A stretch of DNA of 64,000 nt from contig NZ_BMOC01000002.1 of NCBI RefSeq assembly GCF_014646875.1, positions 186,001 through 250,000 on the forward strand, read 5' to 3'. The position numbers and the translations under genes were made by a program. The DNA is from Halobellus salinus (GTDB lineage: Archaea > Halobacteriota > Halobacteria > Halobacteriales > Haloferacaceae). Below, one piece after another: positions 7,899 to 21,681 of this stretch. Position 1 is the first letter of the stretch. Each line of letters starts with the position of its first letter. Below the pieces are notes generated by a model that worked only from the letters and a program-made list of their open reading frames with translations, was not told the DNA's origin and did not search any database.

Positions 7899-8280
7899 AC
7901 CCAGCAGTTCAGTATATACGGTATTAAATCCGGTGGGTACCAACCATCGGTCCGAGCAGTGTCCCGGTTATCACCCGACCGAGGCCGGTTTTGGGTCCGT
8001 CTGTCCGACCGTGGCTCGGGGTGCGTTCGACGGTGCGTTGTAGCGGCAGTGCCCGTTGTCTGCACCGCCGGTTGCGTGAGTGGACGGGTGCAGTCGTGCG
8101 CTCCCGGGTGCTGCCGTACCGGTGGCCACTCCGCGTTGGGGGCGGTTCGGGAGCGTCGGGTCCGACACTGCTTTGTGGTCGGTCGGTTGTCCCGTTGGTA
8201 TGGACACCAGACGATGCTCCGACGACGATCGTGCTGCCGACATCGCCCGGGCGCGTGTCTCCGACAGGGAGTGATCGCGG
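7899..8280. other. Intergenic stretch without a clear gene
   Basis: This 382-bp gap between the HTH regulator and arginase holds the regulator's promoter (TTTAATACC and TATATAC, 7912-7926). It also holds one very short plus-strand frame (8200-8274, 24 codons, ATG to TGA) with a weak TTTGTG upstream. That frame has no recognisable motif and is not called as a gene. No repeat or RNA gene is evident. Confidence 0.5.
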
Positions 8281-9195
8281 ATGGACCATCGCAAGAACGT
8301 CCGCGTGATCGGGGCTCCGACGGACTACGGGGCCAACCGACGCGGCGTCGACATGGGCCCCTCCGCCATCCGGTACGCCGGGCTGGCGGCGCAACTCGAA
8401 CGGGCCGGAGCCGCGATTGGTGACGCCGGCGACGTCCCAGCCCCGAGAGCCGAGGTGCGCGACCCTGACACGGAGACGTTCGCCCCGGGCCGGGCGAAGT
8501 TCCTCCGGGAGACCCGAGAGGTCGCGACCCGGCTGGCCGACCGCGTAGGCGACGCGCTCGCGGCCGGCGAACTCCCGATGGTCCTCGGCGGCGACCACTC
8601 CGTAGCGATCGGCTCCGTGGCCGGCTCCGCGCGGGACGCCGACATCGGGGTGGTGTGGTTCGACGCCCACGCCGACTGCAACACGCCGGAGACGTCACCC
8701 TCGGGGAACGTCCACGGGATGCCGCTGGCGGCGGCGCTCGGGGTCGGGGCGTTTGCGGGCGTCGAGTGGGCCAACGCCGCCGGTCTCGTGGCCGATACTG
8801 TCGCGATCGTCGGCCTCCGGGACGTCGATCCCCCGGAGCGTCGCGCAATCGACGAAAGTGGCGTGACCGCGTTCACGATGGCCGACATCGACGACCGCGG
8901 GATCACGAGCGTCGTCGACGACGCACTCGATGTGGCGACAGCGGGGACCGACGGCGTCCACGTCAGTCTCGACCTCGACTGGCTCGACCCCCGCGAGGCC
9001 CCCGGCGTGGGCACCCCCGTCCGCGGCGGCGTCACCTACCGAGAAGCTCACGCGGCGCTGGAGCGCGTTGCGCGCCGCGACTGCCTCCGCTCGCTCGACC
9101 TCGTCGAGGTGAACCCGATTCTCGACGAACGGAACGAGACGGCGTCGCTGGCGGCGGAACTGGCGTCAAGCGCACTCGGACGGCGGATTCTCTGA
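8281..9195 (+). CDS. rocF: Arginase (ureohydrolase family)
   Basis: Hydrolyses arginine to ornithine and urea with a binuclear Mn centre. The 304-residue chain carries the three family motifs: GGDHS (103-107), WFDAHADCN (126-134) and SLDLDWLDPREAPGVGTPV near residue 220, giving the expected His/Asp metal ligands. NVHGMPLAAALG (143-154) is the arginase form of the loop, which favours arginase over agmatinase. No convincing TATA lies 27 bases before this ATG, so the transcript may start further up. The downstream gyrA gene is convergent. Confidence 0.88.
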   Translation: MDHRKNVRVIGAPTDYGANRRGVDMGPSAIRYAGLAAQLERAGAAIGDAGDVPAPRAEVRDPDTETFAPGRAKFLRETREVATRLADRVGDALAAGELPMVLGGDHSVAIGSVAGSARDADIGVVWFDAHADCNTPETSPSGNVHGMPLAAALGVGAFAGVEWANAAGLVADTVAIVGLRDVDPPERRAIDESGVTAFTMADIDDRGITSVVDDALDVATAGTDGVHVSLDLDWLDPREAPGVGTPVRGGVTYREAHAALERVARRDCLRSLDLVEVNPILDERNETASLAAELASSALGRRIL

Positions 9196-9230
9196 TCGCT
9201 ACTCCAGGCCGGAGTTCCTCAACGACGAAC

Positions 9231-11804
9231 TCAGCCCGCGTTGGCGTTGGCCTCGCTGTCGCCGGGCGCCGTCGCGGCCTCGTTGTCGCCGGGCGCCGTC
9301 GCGGCCTCGCCGGCGTCGGCCGCGGAGTGAACGTCGACGGTGGCGACCGTGTCGCCGGGCGCGACATCCATCACGGTGACGCCCATCGTGTTCCGGCCGA
9401 CGACCGAGAGGTCCCCGACCGGTGTCCGGAGGATCTGACCGCCCCCGCTCATCACGAACAGGTGGTCGTCGGGGGCGACCGTCTCCAACTCACAGACGTC
9501 GCCGTTCCGGTCGTTGGTTTTGATATCGATCAGCCCCTTGCCGTTCCGTGACTGCCGGCGGTACTGGTCGATGTCGGTCCGCTTGCCGTAGCCGCGCTCG
9601 GTGACGGTGAGCACCCATTCGTGGCGGCCCGCGTCGACGGCCGCGAGCGCCGCAACCTCGTCGTCACCCTCGAGTTTGATCCCGCGAACCCCGCGGGCCG
9701 ACCGCCCCATCGCCCGCACGTCCGACTCCTCGAACCGGATCGCCATCCCCTCGCGGCTGGCGAGGATCAGGTCGCGGCTGCCGTCGGTGATCTCGACGTC
9801 GACGAGCGCATCGCCGTCACCCAGTTTGGTGGCGATGATCCCGGTCGAGCGGATGTTCTGGAAGTTCTCGACACTCGTGCGCTTGAGGTACCCCTCGCGT
9901 GTCGCCATTGTGAGGTATTTCTCCTCGTCGGCCTCCATATCCGCGCAGTTGACGACGGCGGTGATCTCCTCGCCGTCGGCCAAATCCAAGAGGTTGACCG
10001 CGGACTTCCCGCGGGCGGTCCGGGACATCTCGGGTACCTGGTAGGTCTTCAACTGGTAGACCTTGCCGTGCGTGGTGAAGTACAGCAGGTAGTCGTGGGT
10101 GGAGGCGACATACACCGAGGAGACGCGGTCGTCTTCCTTCAGTTCGGTGCCGATGATCCCTTTACCACCCCTGTGTTGGGCGCTGAAACGGTCCAGCGGC
10201 ATGCGCTTGATGTAGTCGTCCTCGGTGACGACAACCACGACGTCCTCCTCGGCAATCAGGTCCTCGTGAGTGACGCTCCCGGTATCCTCGATGATGGAGG
10301 TCCGACGGTCGCCGTCGTACTCGGCTTTGATCGCCTCCAGTTCGGATCTGACGACGTCGTCGAGTTCGTTGGGGTCGTTGAGAATCGCCTCCAGCCGCTC
10401 GATCCGGGCTTGGACCTCCTCGTACTCTTGTTTTATTTCGTCGGCCTCCATCGTGGTGAGCGACCCCAACTGCATCGCGACGATGTGATCGGCCTGCGCG
10501 GCCGAGAAGTCGAACGCGGGCAACGGCTCGCCGTCGGCCTCGACGACGTGTTCGCCCCGGAGCGCGGCTTTCGCGTCGTCGCGGCTCTCGGAGTTCCTGA
10601 TGACCTCGACCACGTCGTCGGCCGACTGCAACGCCCGGAGCCGGCCTTCGAGGATGTGTGCCCGATCCTGCTTCTCGTCGAGTTCGTACTGCGACCGCCG
10701 CCGGACGACCGTGCGCCGATGCTCGAGGTACTCCGCCAAGGTCTCCTTGAGGTCGAGCACCTGCGGCTGGCCGTCGACGAGGGCGAGGTTGATGACGCCG
10801 AACGTGGATTCGAGGTGGTGCTCCAGGAGTTGGTTCTGCACCACCTCGGCGTTGGCGCCGCGCTTGAGTTCCACGACGACTCGGATGCCGTCCCGGTCGG
10901 ACTCGTCGCGGAGGTCGCGGATCCCCTCGATGGTGCCGTCGTTGACGTTGTCGGCGATCCGCTCGACCAAGCGCGCCTTGTTCGCTTGGAACGGGAGTTC
11001 CGTGATCACGATCCGGTCGCCGCCTTCGACCTCAAACTCCGCACGGACTCGGATCCGGCCGCGACCCGTCTTGTACGCCTTGTGGATCGCGTTCCGCCCC
11101 ACGATGTTCGCACCCGTCGGGAAGTCCGGCCCCTTGACGTGCTCCATCAGGTCCTCGACCGTACAGTCGGGGTTGTCGATCAGGTGGATCGTCGCGTCGA
11201 TCACCTCGCCTAAATTGTGCGGCGGGATGTTGGTCGACATCCCGACCGCGATGCCCGAGGAGCCGTTGACCAGCAGGTTCGGGAACGCTGCAGGGAGCAC
11301 GCTCGGCTCCTCCAGCCGGTCGTCGTAGTTGGGCTGGAAGTCGACGGTGTCCATGTCGATGTCGGAGAGCAGTTCCTCCGCGATGGGTGACATCCGGGCT
11401 TCGGTGTACCGCATCGCCGCTGGCGGGTCGCCGTCGACGGAGCCGAAGTTCCCCTGGCCGTCGACTAGGGGTTCCCGCATCGAGAAGTCCTGTGCCATTC
11501 GCGCGAGCGTGTCGTAGATCGCGGAGTCGCCGTGGGGGTGGTAGTCGCCCATCGTCTCACCGACGATCGACGAGGACTTCCGGTGCGACGAGCGGGCGGT
11601 GACGCCCAACTCGTGCATCGCGTAGAGGATCCGGCGGTGGACCGGCTTCAACCCGTCGCGGGCGTCGGGCAGCGCCCGCCCCGCGATCACCGACATGGCG
11701 TAGTCGATGTAGGACTGTTCCATCTCCTGTTCGATCCGTGCGGTCTCGACATCGGCGGCGATCCCGGCGTCGGGATCGAACCGCTCTGGTGCGTCGGAGC
11801 TCAT
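9231..11804 (-). CDS. gyrA: DNA gyrase subunit A
   Basis: The breakage-reunion subunit of DNA gyrase, which introduces negative supercoils with GyrB. It has 857 residues. The active-site Tyr133 is in MRYTEARM. The quinolone-determining region is [10 protein letters not shown] at 91-100, with Ser94 and Asp98. The C-terminal beta-pinwheel includes a GyrA box (QHRGGKG). The last about 35 residues are a low-complexity Ala/Pro/Gly/Asp tail with EAATAPGD-type repeats. Its ATG abuts the gyrB stop with no gap, so the two are cotranscribed. Confidence 0.97.
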   Translation of the reverse strand: MSSDAPERFDPDAGIAADVETARIEQEMEQSYIDYAMSVIAGRALPDARDGLKPVHRRILYAMHELGVTARSSHRKSSSIVGETMGDYHPHGDSAIYDTLARMAQDFSMREPLVDGQGNFGSVDGDPPAAMRYTEARMSPIAEELLSDIDMDTVDFQPNYDDRLEEPSVLPAAFPNLLVNGSSGIAVGMSTNIPPHNLGEVIDATIHLIDNPDCTVEDLMEHVKGPDFPTGANIVGRNAIHKAYKTGRGRIRVRAEFEVEGGDRIVITELPFQANKARLVERIADNVNDGTIEGIRDLRDESDRDGIRVVVELKRGANAEVVQNQLLEHHLESTFGVINLALVDGQPQVLDLKETLAEYLEHRRTVVRRRSQYELDEKQDRAHILEGRLRALQSADDVVEVIRNSESRDDAKAALRGEHVVEADGEPLPAFDFSAAQADHIVAMQLGSLTTMEADEIKQEYEEVQARIERLEAILNDPNELDDVVRSELEAIKAEYDGDRRTSIIEDTGSVTHEDLIAEEDVVVVVTEDDYIKRMPLDRFSAQHRGGKGIIGTELKEDDRVSSVYVASTHDYLLYFTTHGKVYQLKTYQVPEMSRTARGKSAVNLLDLADGEEITAVVNCADMEADEEKYLTMATREGYLKRTSVENFQNIRSTGIIATKLGDGDALVDVEITDGSRDLILASREGMAIRFEESDVRAMGRSARGVRGIKLEGDDEVAALAAVDAGRHEWVLTVTERGYGKRTDIDQYRRQSRNGKGLIDIKTNDRNGDVCELETVAPDDHLFVMSGGGQILRTPVGDLSVVGRNTMGVTVMDVAPGDTVATVDVHSAADAGEAATAPGDNEAATAPGDSEANANAG

Positions 11805-16207
<4,403 letters not shown>

Positions 16208-16271
16208 CCGGGGGGTAGTCGTCCGACAAAGCGAAACCACTAACGGTGCGTCCGCGGAATGGACGACACGC

Positions 16272-16356
16272 GCGGGGGTGGCTGAGCCAGGCCAAAAGCG
16301 GCGGACTTAAGATCCGCTCCCGTAGGGGTTCGTGGGTTCGAATCCCATCCCCCGCA
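16272..16356 (+). tRNA. tRNA-Leu (anticodon UAA)
   Basis: An 85-base class II tRNA. The acceptor GCGGGGG pairs with CCCCCGC, and the discriminator is A. The anticodon stem GCGGA/TCCGC closes the loop CTTAAGA, giving anticodon UAA. A long variable arm is present. The T arm is GTGGG-TTCGAAT-CCCAT. CCA is not encoded. The 3' third is duplicated 121 bases downstream. Confidence 0.95.
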
Positions 16357-16500
16357 CTTTCGTATCCGAGCGACAGCGAGGATCGTGATTCTACGGTGGG
16401 ATTCCGAGCCCTGCCGGTCGCGCGCAGCGAGGGACGAGCGAGCACGTCCTGCTCCGGTTCGAATCCCATCCCCCGCACTTTCGTATCCGAGCGACAGCGA
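16335..16500. repeat. 45-bp direct repeat of the tRNA-Leu 3' end (att-like)
   Basis: Bases 16335-16379 (T arm, acceptor 3' strand and 23 bases beyond the tRNA) recur exactly at 16456-16500, 121 bases away. A second copy of a tRNA 3' end is what attL/attR look like after integrase-mediated insertion. Here only about 76 bases lie between the copies, so the element is gone or was reduced to a scar. The remaining bases to 16652 hold no recognisable gene. Confidence 0.7.
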
Positions 16501-16652
16501 CCACTTCGGTCGCTTATATCGTCCGGGGTGTGAGACGCCTTGACAACTGTGATCGAGTTGCCCGAACTGCGGCGATAGCGTCCAGAAACACCACCGGTCG
16601 TGGGTTCGTCAGGGGTTCGGGTACGCGCCCGCATACGGTTCGGACTGACCGA

Positions 16653-18836
16653 TCACGCCGCGACCCGCGCCTCGGTTTCGACCGACACGCCGTCGACGTA
16701 GTCGCCGTCCGGGCCGACCCAGGTTCCGCCGTACCCGCATTCGGGAGTCAGCCGGCAGACCCGCGTCTCGGGCGGCCACACGACGTCAACGCCGCCGTCG
16801 GTATTCTCCACCGTTATCTCCTGTCGGTACGTGACGCTCGCGCCGCCGCCGCCGACGAACGTCACCGCCAGGTCGACCTCCGCGCCCCCGTCGGCCAGCG
16901 GGACTGACGCCCCCTCCGGGCCCGCCTCGAACCCGAGGTTCGTGGCCGCCGCGGAATCGGGGCCGACGGTCCACCCCACGGTGACCGTGCCGTTCTCCCG
17001 CGCCTCCGCGGGGACGGAGTAGCGAGCGAAGCCCTCGGGCGTCTCGACCCGGACGCTCACGCTCTCGGCCGACTGCGGGACGCCGACCGTCGTCCGTGCG
17101 CGGACCGTCTCGCCGTCGAGAACGCGGAGCCGGTGGAGGTCGGGAGTCACTGGTGTCATCGCCCCGGTCCACGCGCCCCGGTAGGTGAACCGGTAGGGCG
17201 TCCGGTTCGTCGCCGCCAGAACGTCGAGATCGCGCTCCGGCCCGCCGTCGGTGGCGTAGACCACATCGCCATCGAACCCGCCACCCGACCGGAGGTACTG
17301 GAACGGGTGGGCCTGCCAGTCGCCGTACGGGTCGGGGGTGAACACGACCGCGTCGTCGAACGACCGGTCCGCGAACGGCTCGTAGGTGGCTTCCAAGTTA
17401 TCCGTCCGGAGTTCGTTCGCGTCGTATGGCCCCTCAATTGCGTCGCGCTCGGCGGCGCCGACCACCGGCGCGGCGATGACCAGCAGGAACAGTACTGCGA
17501 GTCGGGCGCGGCGGCGGGTGGTGTGTTCTCCGAGCGCTGTGGCCAGTCCTTGCACCACTCGGACCGCACCTGCGGCGGAGAACACCGCGACCGGCACCAA
17601 CACGTCGAAATGGTAGAACGGCCCCAGCAGGTCGATGAGGCCGTTCCGGAGGCCGTTGTGCGTTCCCCAGAAGAGCGCCTCACCCAGGAACACCGCGGGG
17701 ACGACAGCGAGGAGGACGGCCGCGACCTCCCCCTCGCGCATCCCCGTCGCCGGATCGAAGCGGCCGCGTAGTCCGCCACGCGTCCACGCGCGCTTCCCCG
17801 CCGCGGCGACGCCCCCGATCGCGAGAACGGTGCCGACCGGCCCCGCGGCGATCCAGTCGGTGAAGACGTACTCCAGCGCCGTCGCGCTCGCCGCCGCGGC
17901 GAGTTCGGGGTCGTACACCCGCTCGTAGTTGAGGATCTCCCGGGTCCCGAACCCGATGCCGTCGTTCGGCGCGAACGCGGCGTACGGGAACGTCAGCGCC
18001 TCGCCGGTCACAACGGCGTTGTACCCGAGCGCGACCGCGACGAACGCGGCTCCGGGGATCGCGATCGCGACCGACCGCGAGAGTACGGCCCGGAACGCTC
18101 GGGTCCGGGCGTGGCGGCGCCACGCGGCCGCGAGCGACGCGAGTGTGTGGCCGATGAAGGGGACCGCAAACAGGACGGCGGTGTAGGGGCGGCAGACAAA
18201 CGCCAGCCCGGTCGCGACGCCGGCGGCCGCGCCCCACCGGGTGCGTCCCGTCCGGGCAGCACGGACGTACGCGACCGCGAAGGCGACGTTGAGAAGCGTC
18301 GCCGGCGCGTACGAGAGGAACGTCGCCGAGGTGAGGAGGAACATGGGCGCGCCGGCGAGGGCGACAACCGACACCACCCCGACCCGACGGTCGAACGCCG
18401 CCGATGCCAGCGCGTAGACACCGGCAGCGGTGCCGGCCGCGATGCCGCCGAGCGCGAAGTTCCAGTCGCCGAGCAGCCGGCCGACCGCGAACATCGCGGG
18501 CGCGACCGGGGAGTACTTGCTGTACATCCGGACGCCGCCCTCGGTTGGGTCCACCACGAAGAACCACGGCCGGACCGCCTCCCACGGGATCGGTCCCGGC
18601 CGCAGGAATAGTTTGCCGTCGAGCAGCATCGCGGCCTGGTAGAGGTAGACGCCCTCGTCGTCGTTGACCGAGTGGTACGCAAAGAGGTCGGTCGCCAGCG
18701 CGTAGACCACCACGCCGACCGCGGCGACCAGAACGACCGCAGCGAGGCGTTCGGGGTGGTTACGGACGCCGAGGCGGTCGGCGAGTCGGGTCGGGACGTC
18801 CCCGCCGGTCCACGCCCGGAGCCCTCGCCGCGACAC
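16653..18836 (-). CDS. GT-C type membrane glycosyltransferase-like protein
   Basis: 727 residues with about ten to twelve predicted membrane helices, followed by a soluble extracellular beta-rich domain (from about residue 470 to the end). Near residue 58 the first external loop has VNDDEGVYLYQAAMLLDG, an acidic DE motif placed as in GT-C/ArnT-PMT transferases that use lipid-linked sugars. A Tyr/Ser-rich loop (GGVRMYSKYSPVAPAMF) follows. The start is a GTG three bases after the stop of the ABC ATPase gene, so cotranscription with the iron importer is likely. Substrate and acceptor are unknown; S-layer or lipid glycosylation is the general role of the class. Confidence 0.68.
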   Translation of the reverse strand: MSRRGLRAWTGGDVPTRLADRLGVRNHPERLAAVVLVAAVGVVVYALATDLFAYHSVNDDEGVYLYQAAMLLDGKLFLRPGPIPWEAVRPWFFVVDPTEGGVRMYSKYSPVAPAMFAVGRLLGDWNFALGGIAAGTAAGVYALASAAFDRRVGVVSVVALAGAPMFLLTSATFLSYAPATLLNVAFAVAYVRAARTGRTRWGAAAGVATGLAFVCRPYTAVLFAVPFIGHTLASLAAAWRRHARTRAFRAVLSRSVAIAIPGAAFVAVALGYNAVVTGEALTFPYAAFAPNDGIGFGTREILNYERVYDPELAAAASATALEYVFTDWIAAGPVGTVLAIGGVAAAGKRAWTRGGLRGRFDPATGMREGEVAAVLLAVVPAVFLGEALFWGTHNGLRNGLIDLLGPFYHFDVLVPVAVFSAAGAVRVVQGLATALGEHTTRRRARLAVLFLLVIAAPVVGAAERDAIEGPYDANELRTDNLEATYEPFADRSFDDAVVFTPDPYGDWQAHPFQYLRSGGGFDGDVVYATDGGPERDLDVLAATNRTPYRFTYRGAWTGAMTPVTPDLHRLRVLDGETVRARTTVGVPQSAESVSVRVETPEGFARYSVPAEARENGTVTVGWTVGPDSAAATNLGFEAGPEGASVPLADGGAEVDLAVTFVGGGGASVTYRQEITVENTDGGVDVVWPPETRVCRLTPECGYGGTWVGPDGDYVDGVSVETEARVAA

Positions 18837-18839
18837 GGG

Positions 18840-20069
18840 TCAGCTGCCGTACCGGGAGTCGTCCTCGGGACGCTGCTCCCGCGGGAACCACGCGAGTTCG
18901 TGGTCGGCCTCAAGCGCGAGGTCGACCGGCCCCGAGGTGGGGATGTTCTCGTCGTGGTTGTGCATGCACTGGATCGACTCGCCGGTGTCGAGTTCGACCT
19001 CGTACAGGAACGTCGGCCCCAGATACCGACGCCCGACCACCCGGCCACAGCCGTCGGCGGCGTCCGCGACCGGCCGCGCGCTCACGTCATCGGGGCGGAC
19101 CAGCAGGTCGATCCGGGTGTGGTCGTACTCCCGGGCGAGGCCGTGGATCTGCTCGCGGGGGACGGTCCCGAGGTCGGTCTCGACGATGTCGCCGGAGACG
19201 TACCCGGGGACGAAGCTCGCGTACCCCAGAAACGCCGCCACGAACCGTGATTCCGGGTGTTGGAACACCGTTTCGGGCTCGCCGATCTGCTCGATCCGGC
19301 CGTCGGTCATGACCGCAACCCGGTCGGAGATTGACAGCGCCTCCTCCTGGTCGTGGGTGACCGAGACCGCGGTCACCCCGGTGCGTTTGATGATCTCTCT
19401 GACCTCCTCGCGCATCTCTACCCGGAGGTCGACGTCGAGGTTGGAGAACGGCTCATCGAGCAGCAGGATGTCGGGTTCCGGCGCCAGCGACCGCGCAAGC
19501 GCGACCCGCTGCTGTTGCCCGCCGGAGAGTTGGTCGGGGTAGCTGTCGCCTTGGCCCCCCAGATCCACCAGTTCCAACAGGTCGCCCACCCGCGCTTCGA
19601 CCTCGTCGTCCGGGCGGTCTTTCAGCCCGAACGCGACGTTCTCCCGAGCGGTGAGGTGGGGAAACAGCGCGAACTCCTGGAACACCACGCCCACGCCGCG
19701 GTCCTCAGGCGCCACGAACGACGACCCCGACACCGACTCGCCGTTGATCCGGACGGCCCCGCCGTCGGGGCGCTCCAACCCGGCGATCAACCGAAGCGTG
19801 GTGGTCTTTCCGCACCCCGACGGGCCCAGAAGCGTCAGGATCTCACCCTCCCGGACGGAGAGCGAAAGCCCCTCGACGACGGGTTCGGTGGCGTAGGACT
19901 TCCGTAGCCCGTCGAGTTTCAGCACTGGCGCGCCGCCGGCAGGCGGCGAGTCACCGCTTGCAGTCGGGGCCGCCCCGTTCTCGACAGTCCCGGCCGCGTC
20001 GGTCTCGGTGCGCGGGTCGGTTCGCCGCTCGGTGTCGGTGTCGACCGTCGAGTGGCCCTTATTTGACAT
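18840..20069 (-). CDS. fbpC: ABC transporter ATP-binding protein, Fe(III) type
   Basis: The cytoplasmic ATPase of the importer encoded with the next two genes. It has 409 residues. About 45 residues of disordered acidic N-terminus come first. Then come Walker A GPSGCGKTT, Q-loop VVFQEFALFPHLTA, signature LSGGQQQR, Walker B DILLLDEPFSNLD and H-loop VTHDQEEAL. A C-terminal TOBE-like regulatory domain (about 290-400) contains HNHDEN. The order and sequence style fit FbpC/AfuC. Its start overlaps the permease stop by 11 bases. The gene upstream of the permease encodes an iron-binding-type lipoprotein, which sets the likely substrate. Confidence 0.88.
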   Translation of the reverse strand: MSNKGHSTVDTDTERRTDPRTETDAAGTVENGAAPTASGDSPPAGGAPVLKLDGLRKSYATEPVVEGLSLSVREGEILTLLGPSGCGKTTTLRLIAGLERPDGGAVRINGESVSGSSFVAPEDRGVGVVFQEFALFPHLTARENVAFGLKDRPDDEVEARVGDLLELVDLGGQGDSYPDQLSGGQQQRVALARSLAPEPDILLLDEPFSNLDVDLRVEMREEVREIIKRTGVTAVSVTHDQEEALSISDRVAVMTDGRIEQIGEPETVFQHPESRFVAAFLGYASFVPGYVSGDIVETDLGTVPREQIHGLAREYDHTRIDLLVRPDDVSARPVADAADGCGRVVGRRYLGPTFLYEVELDTGESIQCMHNHDENIPTSGPVDLALEADHELAWFPREQRPEDDSRYGS

Positions 20070-21660
20070 CGTACCCCTCCTGTCTGAGGATCACGAGCAT
20101 GGAGAGCCCGGAGACCAAGAGCAAGACGAGCGCCGGGATCGCCGCCTGTCCGAAGTAGCCCGATTCATACGCTGTCCAGATGTGGGTGACCAAGGTTGTA
20201 AAGCCCGACGGTCGAAGAAGCAGGGTCGCGGGGAGCTCTTTCATCGTCGTCAGAAACACCAGTGCGGCCCCGCCGAACAGCCCGGGGGCGACGAGCGGCA
20301 GCGTCACGTACCGGAACGCGCCCGTTGAGGTCTGCCCGAGGGTCCGGGCGGCCTCCGGCAGCGACGGATCGACCGAGAGAAACGACGCTCGAAGCGACCC
20401 GACCGACTGCGGCAGGAATCGAATGACGTACGCGAACACCAGCAGGTACAGCGTCTGGTAGATCGGCGTGGCGTAGGCGCTCCCGAAGAACACCAACGCG
20501 AGCCCGAGTACGACCCCCGGGACGGCGTAGCCGATGTAGGAGAGCCGCTCGAAGGCGTCTGGGAGGCGGCCCTCGTGGCGTGCCGAGAGGTACGCAACCG
20601 GGATCCCGGTGACGACGGCCACGGCGGCCGCGGCGGTCGAGACGGTCACGGAGTTGAGCGCGTACGACCACTCGAACGCTAGCGACTGGTTCGCGGTCGG
20701 ACCCGTTGCGACCAGCCACGACACCAGGATGGCGACCGGAACGACCAGCGCCAGTCCGGCGACCGCCGCTACCGGGATCACAGCGGGGTATCGCCACGTG
20801 CCGAGCGGGACGAGCGCGCGGGAGCGCCCCCCCGCAGTGGTCCGCTCCTCGCCGCGGACCCGGGACTCGAGCCAGAGGATGAACACCGTGACCGCCACGA
20901 GTTGCAGCGACAGCAACACCGCGGTGTCGCGGCCGAACGTGCCGAACTCCACGAAGATGACGCGAGTGAACACGTCGTAGCGCATAATCGAGGGGGTGCC
21001 GAAGTCAGCGAGGACGTACAGCGCCGACAGCAGCGCGCCCGCTGCAACCGCCGGGCGGATCTGCGGGATCGTCACCCGCCGGAAGGTCTCCCACCGATCG
21101 TGTTCGAGGGTTCGGGCGGCGTCGATCAGGGTGGTGTCCATCGACTTCAGCGACGCCCGCGCGGTGATGTAGACGTACGGGTAGGTGTAGAGGGTGAGGA
21201 TCAGAACGGTGCCCTCGAGCCCGTAGATCTCGGGGAGCCGTTCAACGCCCAGCGGCGCGAGGAGCCGCTGAAACCCGCCCTGCGGGCCGAACGCCGACAC
21301 GAACGCGAACGCGCCGACGTAGCTCGGGATCACGAGCGGCAACGACACCGCGATGGTCCAGAAGCGGCGGAACGGGAGGTCGGTCCGGACCGTGAGGTAC
21401 GCCAGCGGGACGCCGATGGCGACGCACGCCGCCGTCGTCAGCGCGACCAGGAGGGCGCTGTTGACGAACACCTCGAGCGTCGTGGGACGGGTCAGGAGCG
21501 CGACCGCAGAATCGAACCCGACCCCGAGGCCCACCCGGAGCAGCCACAGCACCGGAAGCAGTACCGCGGCCGAGACCGCCGCCGCCGCGATCGACGCCCC
21601 CAGCGGAAGCTGGTTCCCCTGATCGGTCCCGTCGTCGGCGGATTGGTGCTCGGTAGCCAT
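20059..21660 (-). CDS. fbpB: ABC transporter permease, Fe(III) type (fused two-domain)
   Basis: 533 residues with about 12 membrane helices in two homologous halves, as in FbpB/SfuB iron permeases. Each half carries an EAA-type loop that docks the ATPase: LIDAARTLEHDRWETFRRVT in the first half and LPEAARTLGQTSTGAFRYVT in the second. The start ATG (21660) is 21 bases from the stop of the binding-protein gene, and its 3' end overlaps the ATPase gene. A single polypeptide thus supplies both pore halves. Confidence 0.88.
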   Translation of the reverse strand: MATEHQSADDGTDQGNQLPLGASIAAAAVSAAVLLPVLWLLRVGLGVGFDSAVALLTRPTTLEVFVNSALLVALTTAACVAIGVPLAYLTVRTDLPFRRFWTIAVSLPLVIPSYVGAFAFVSAFGPQGGFQRLLAPLGVERLPEIYGLEGTVLILTLYTYPYVYITARASLKSMDTTLIDAARTLEHDRWETFRRVTIPQIRPAVAAGALLSALYVLADFGTPSIMRYDVFTRVIFVEFGTFGRDTAVLLSLQLVAVTVFILWLESRVRGEERTTAGGRSRALVPLGTWRYPAVIPVAAVAGLALVVPVAILVSWLVATGPTANQSLAFEWSYALNSVTVSTAAAAVAVVTGIPVAYLSARHEGRLPDAFERLSYIGYAVPGVVLGLALVFFGSAYATPIYQTLYLLVFAYVIRFLPQSVGSLRASFLSVDPSLPEAARTLGQTSTGAFRYVTLPLVAPGLFGGAALVFLTTMKELPATLLLRPSGFTTLVTHIWTAYESGYFGQAAIPALVLLLVSGLSMLVILRQEGYDVK

Positions 21661-21681
21661 CGGTTCCTGATCCCCGCCGCC

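Noticed and set aside
8200-8274. 24-codon frame before arginase
   Set aside because: Too short and motif-free; weak promoter only.
9621-11213. Long plus-strand frame of 530 codons opposite gyrA
   Set aside because: It is the antisense shadow of gyrA, as expected from GC-rich third positions; no family motif and no promoter.
16456-16500. Second tRNA gene
   Set aside because: Only the T-arm and acceptor 3' part is present; no anticodon arm, so it is an att-like copy.
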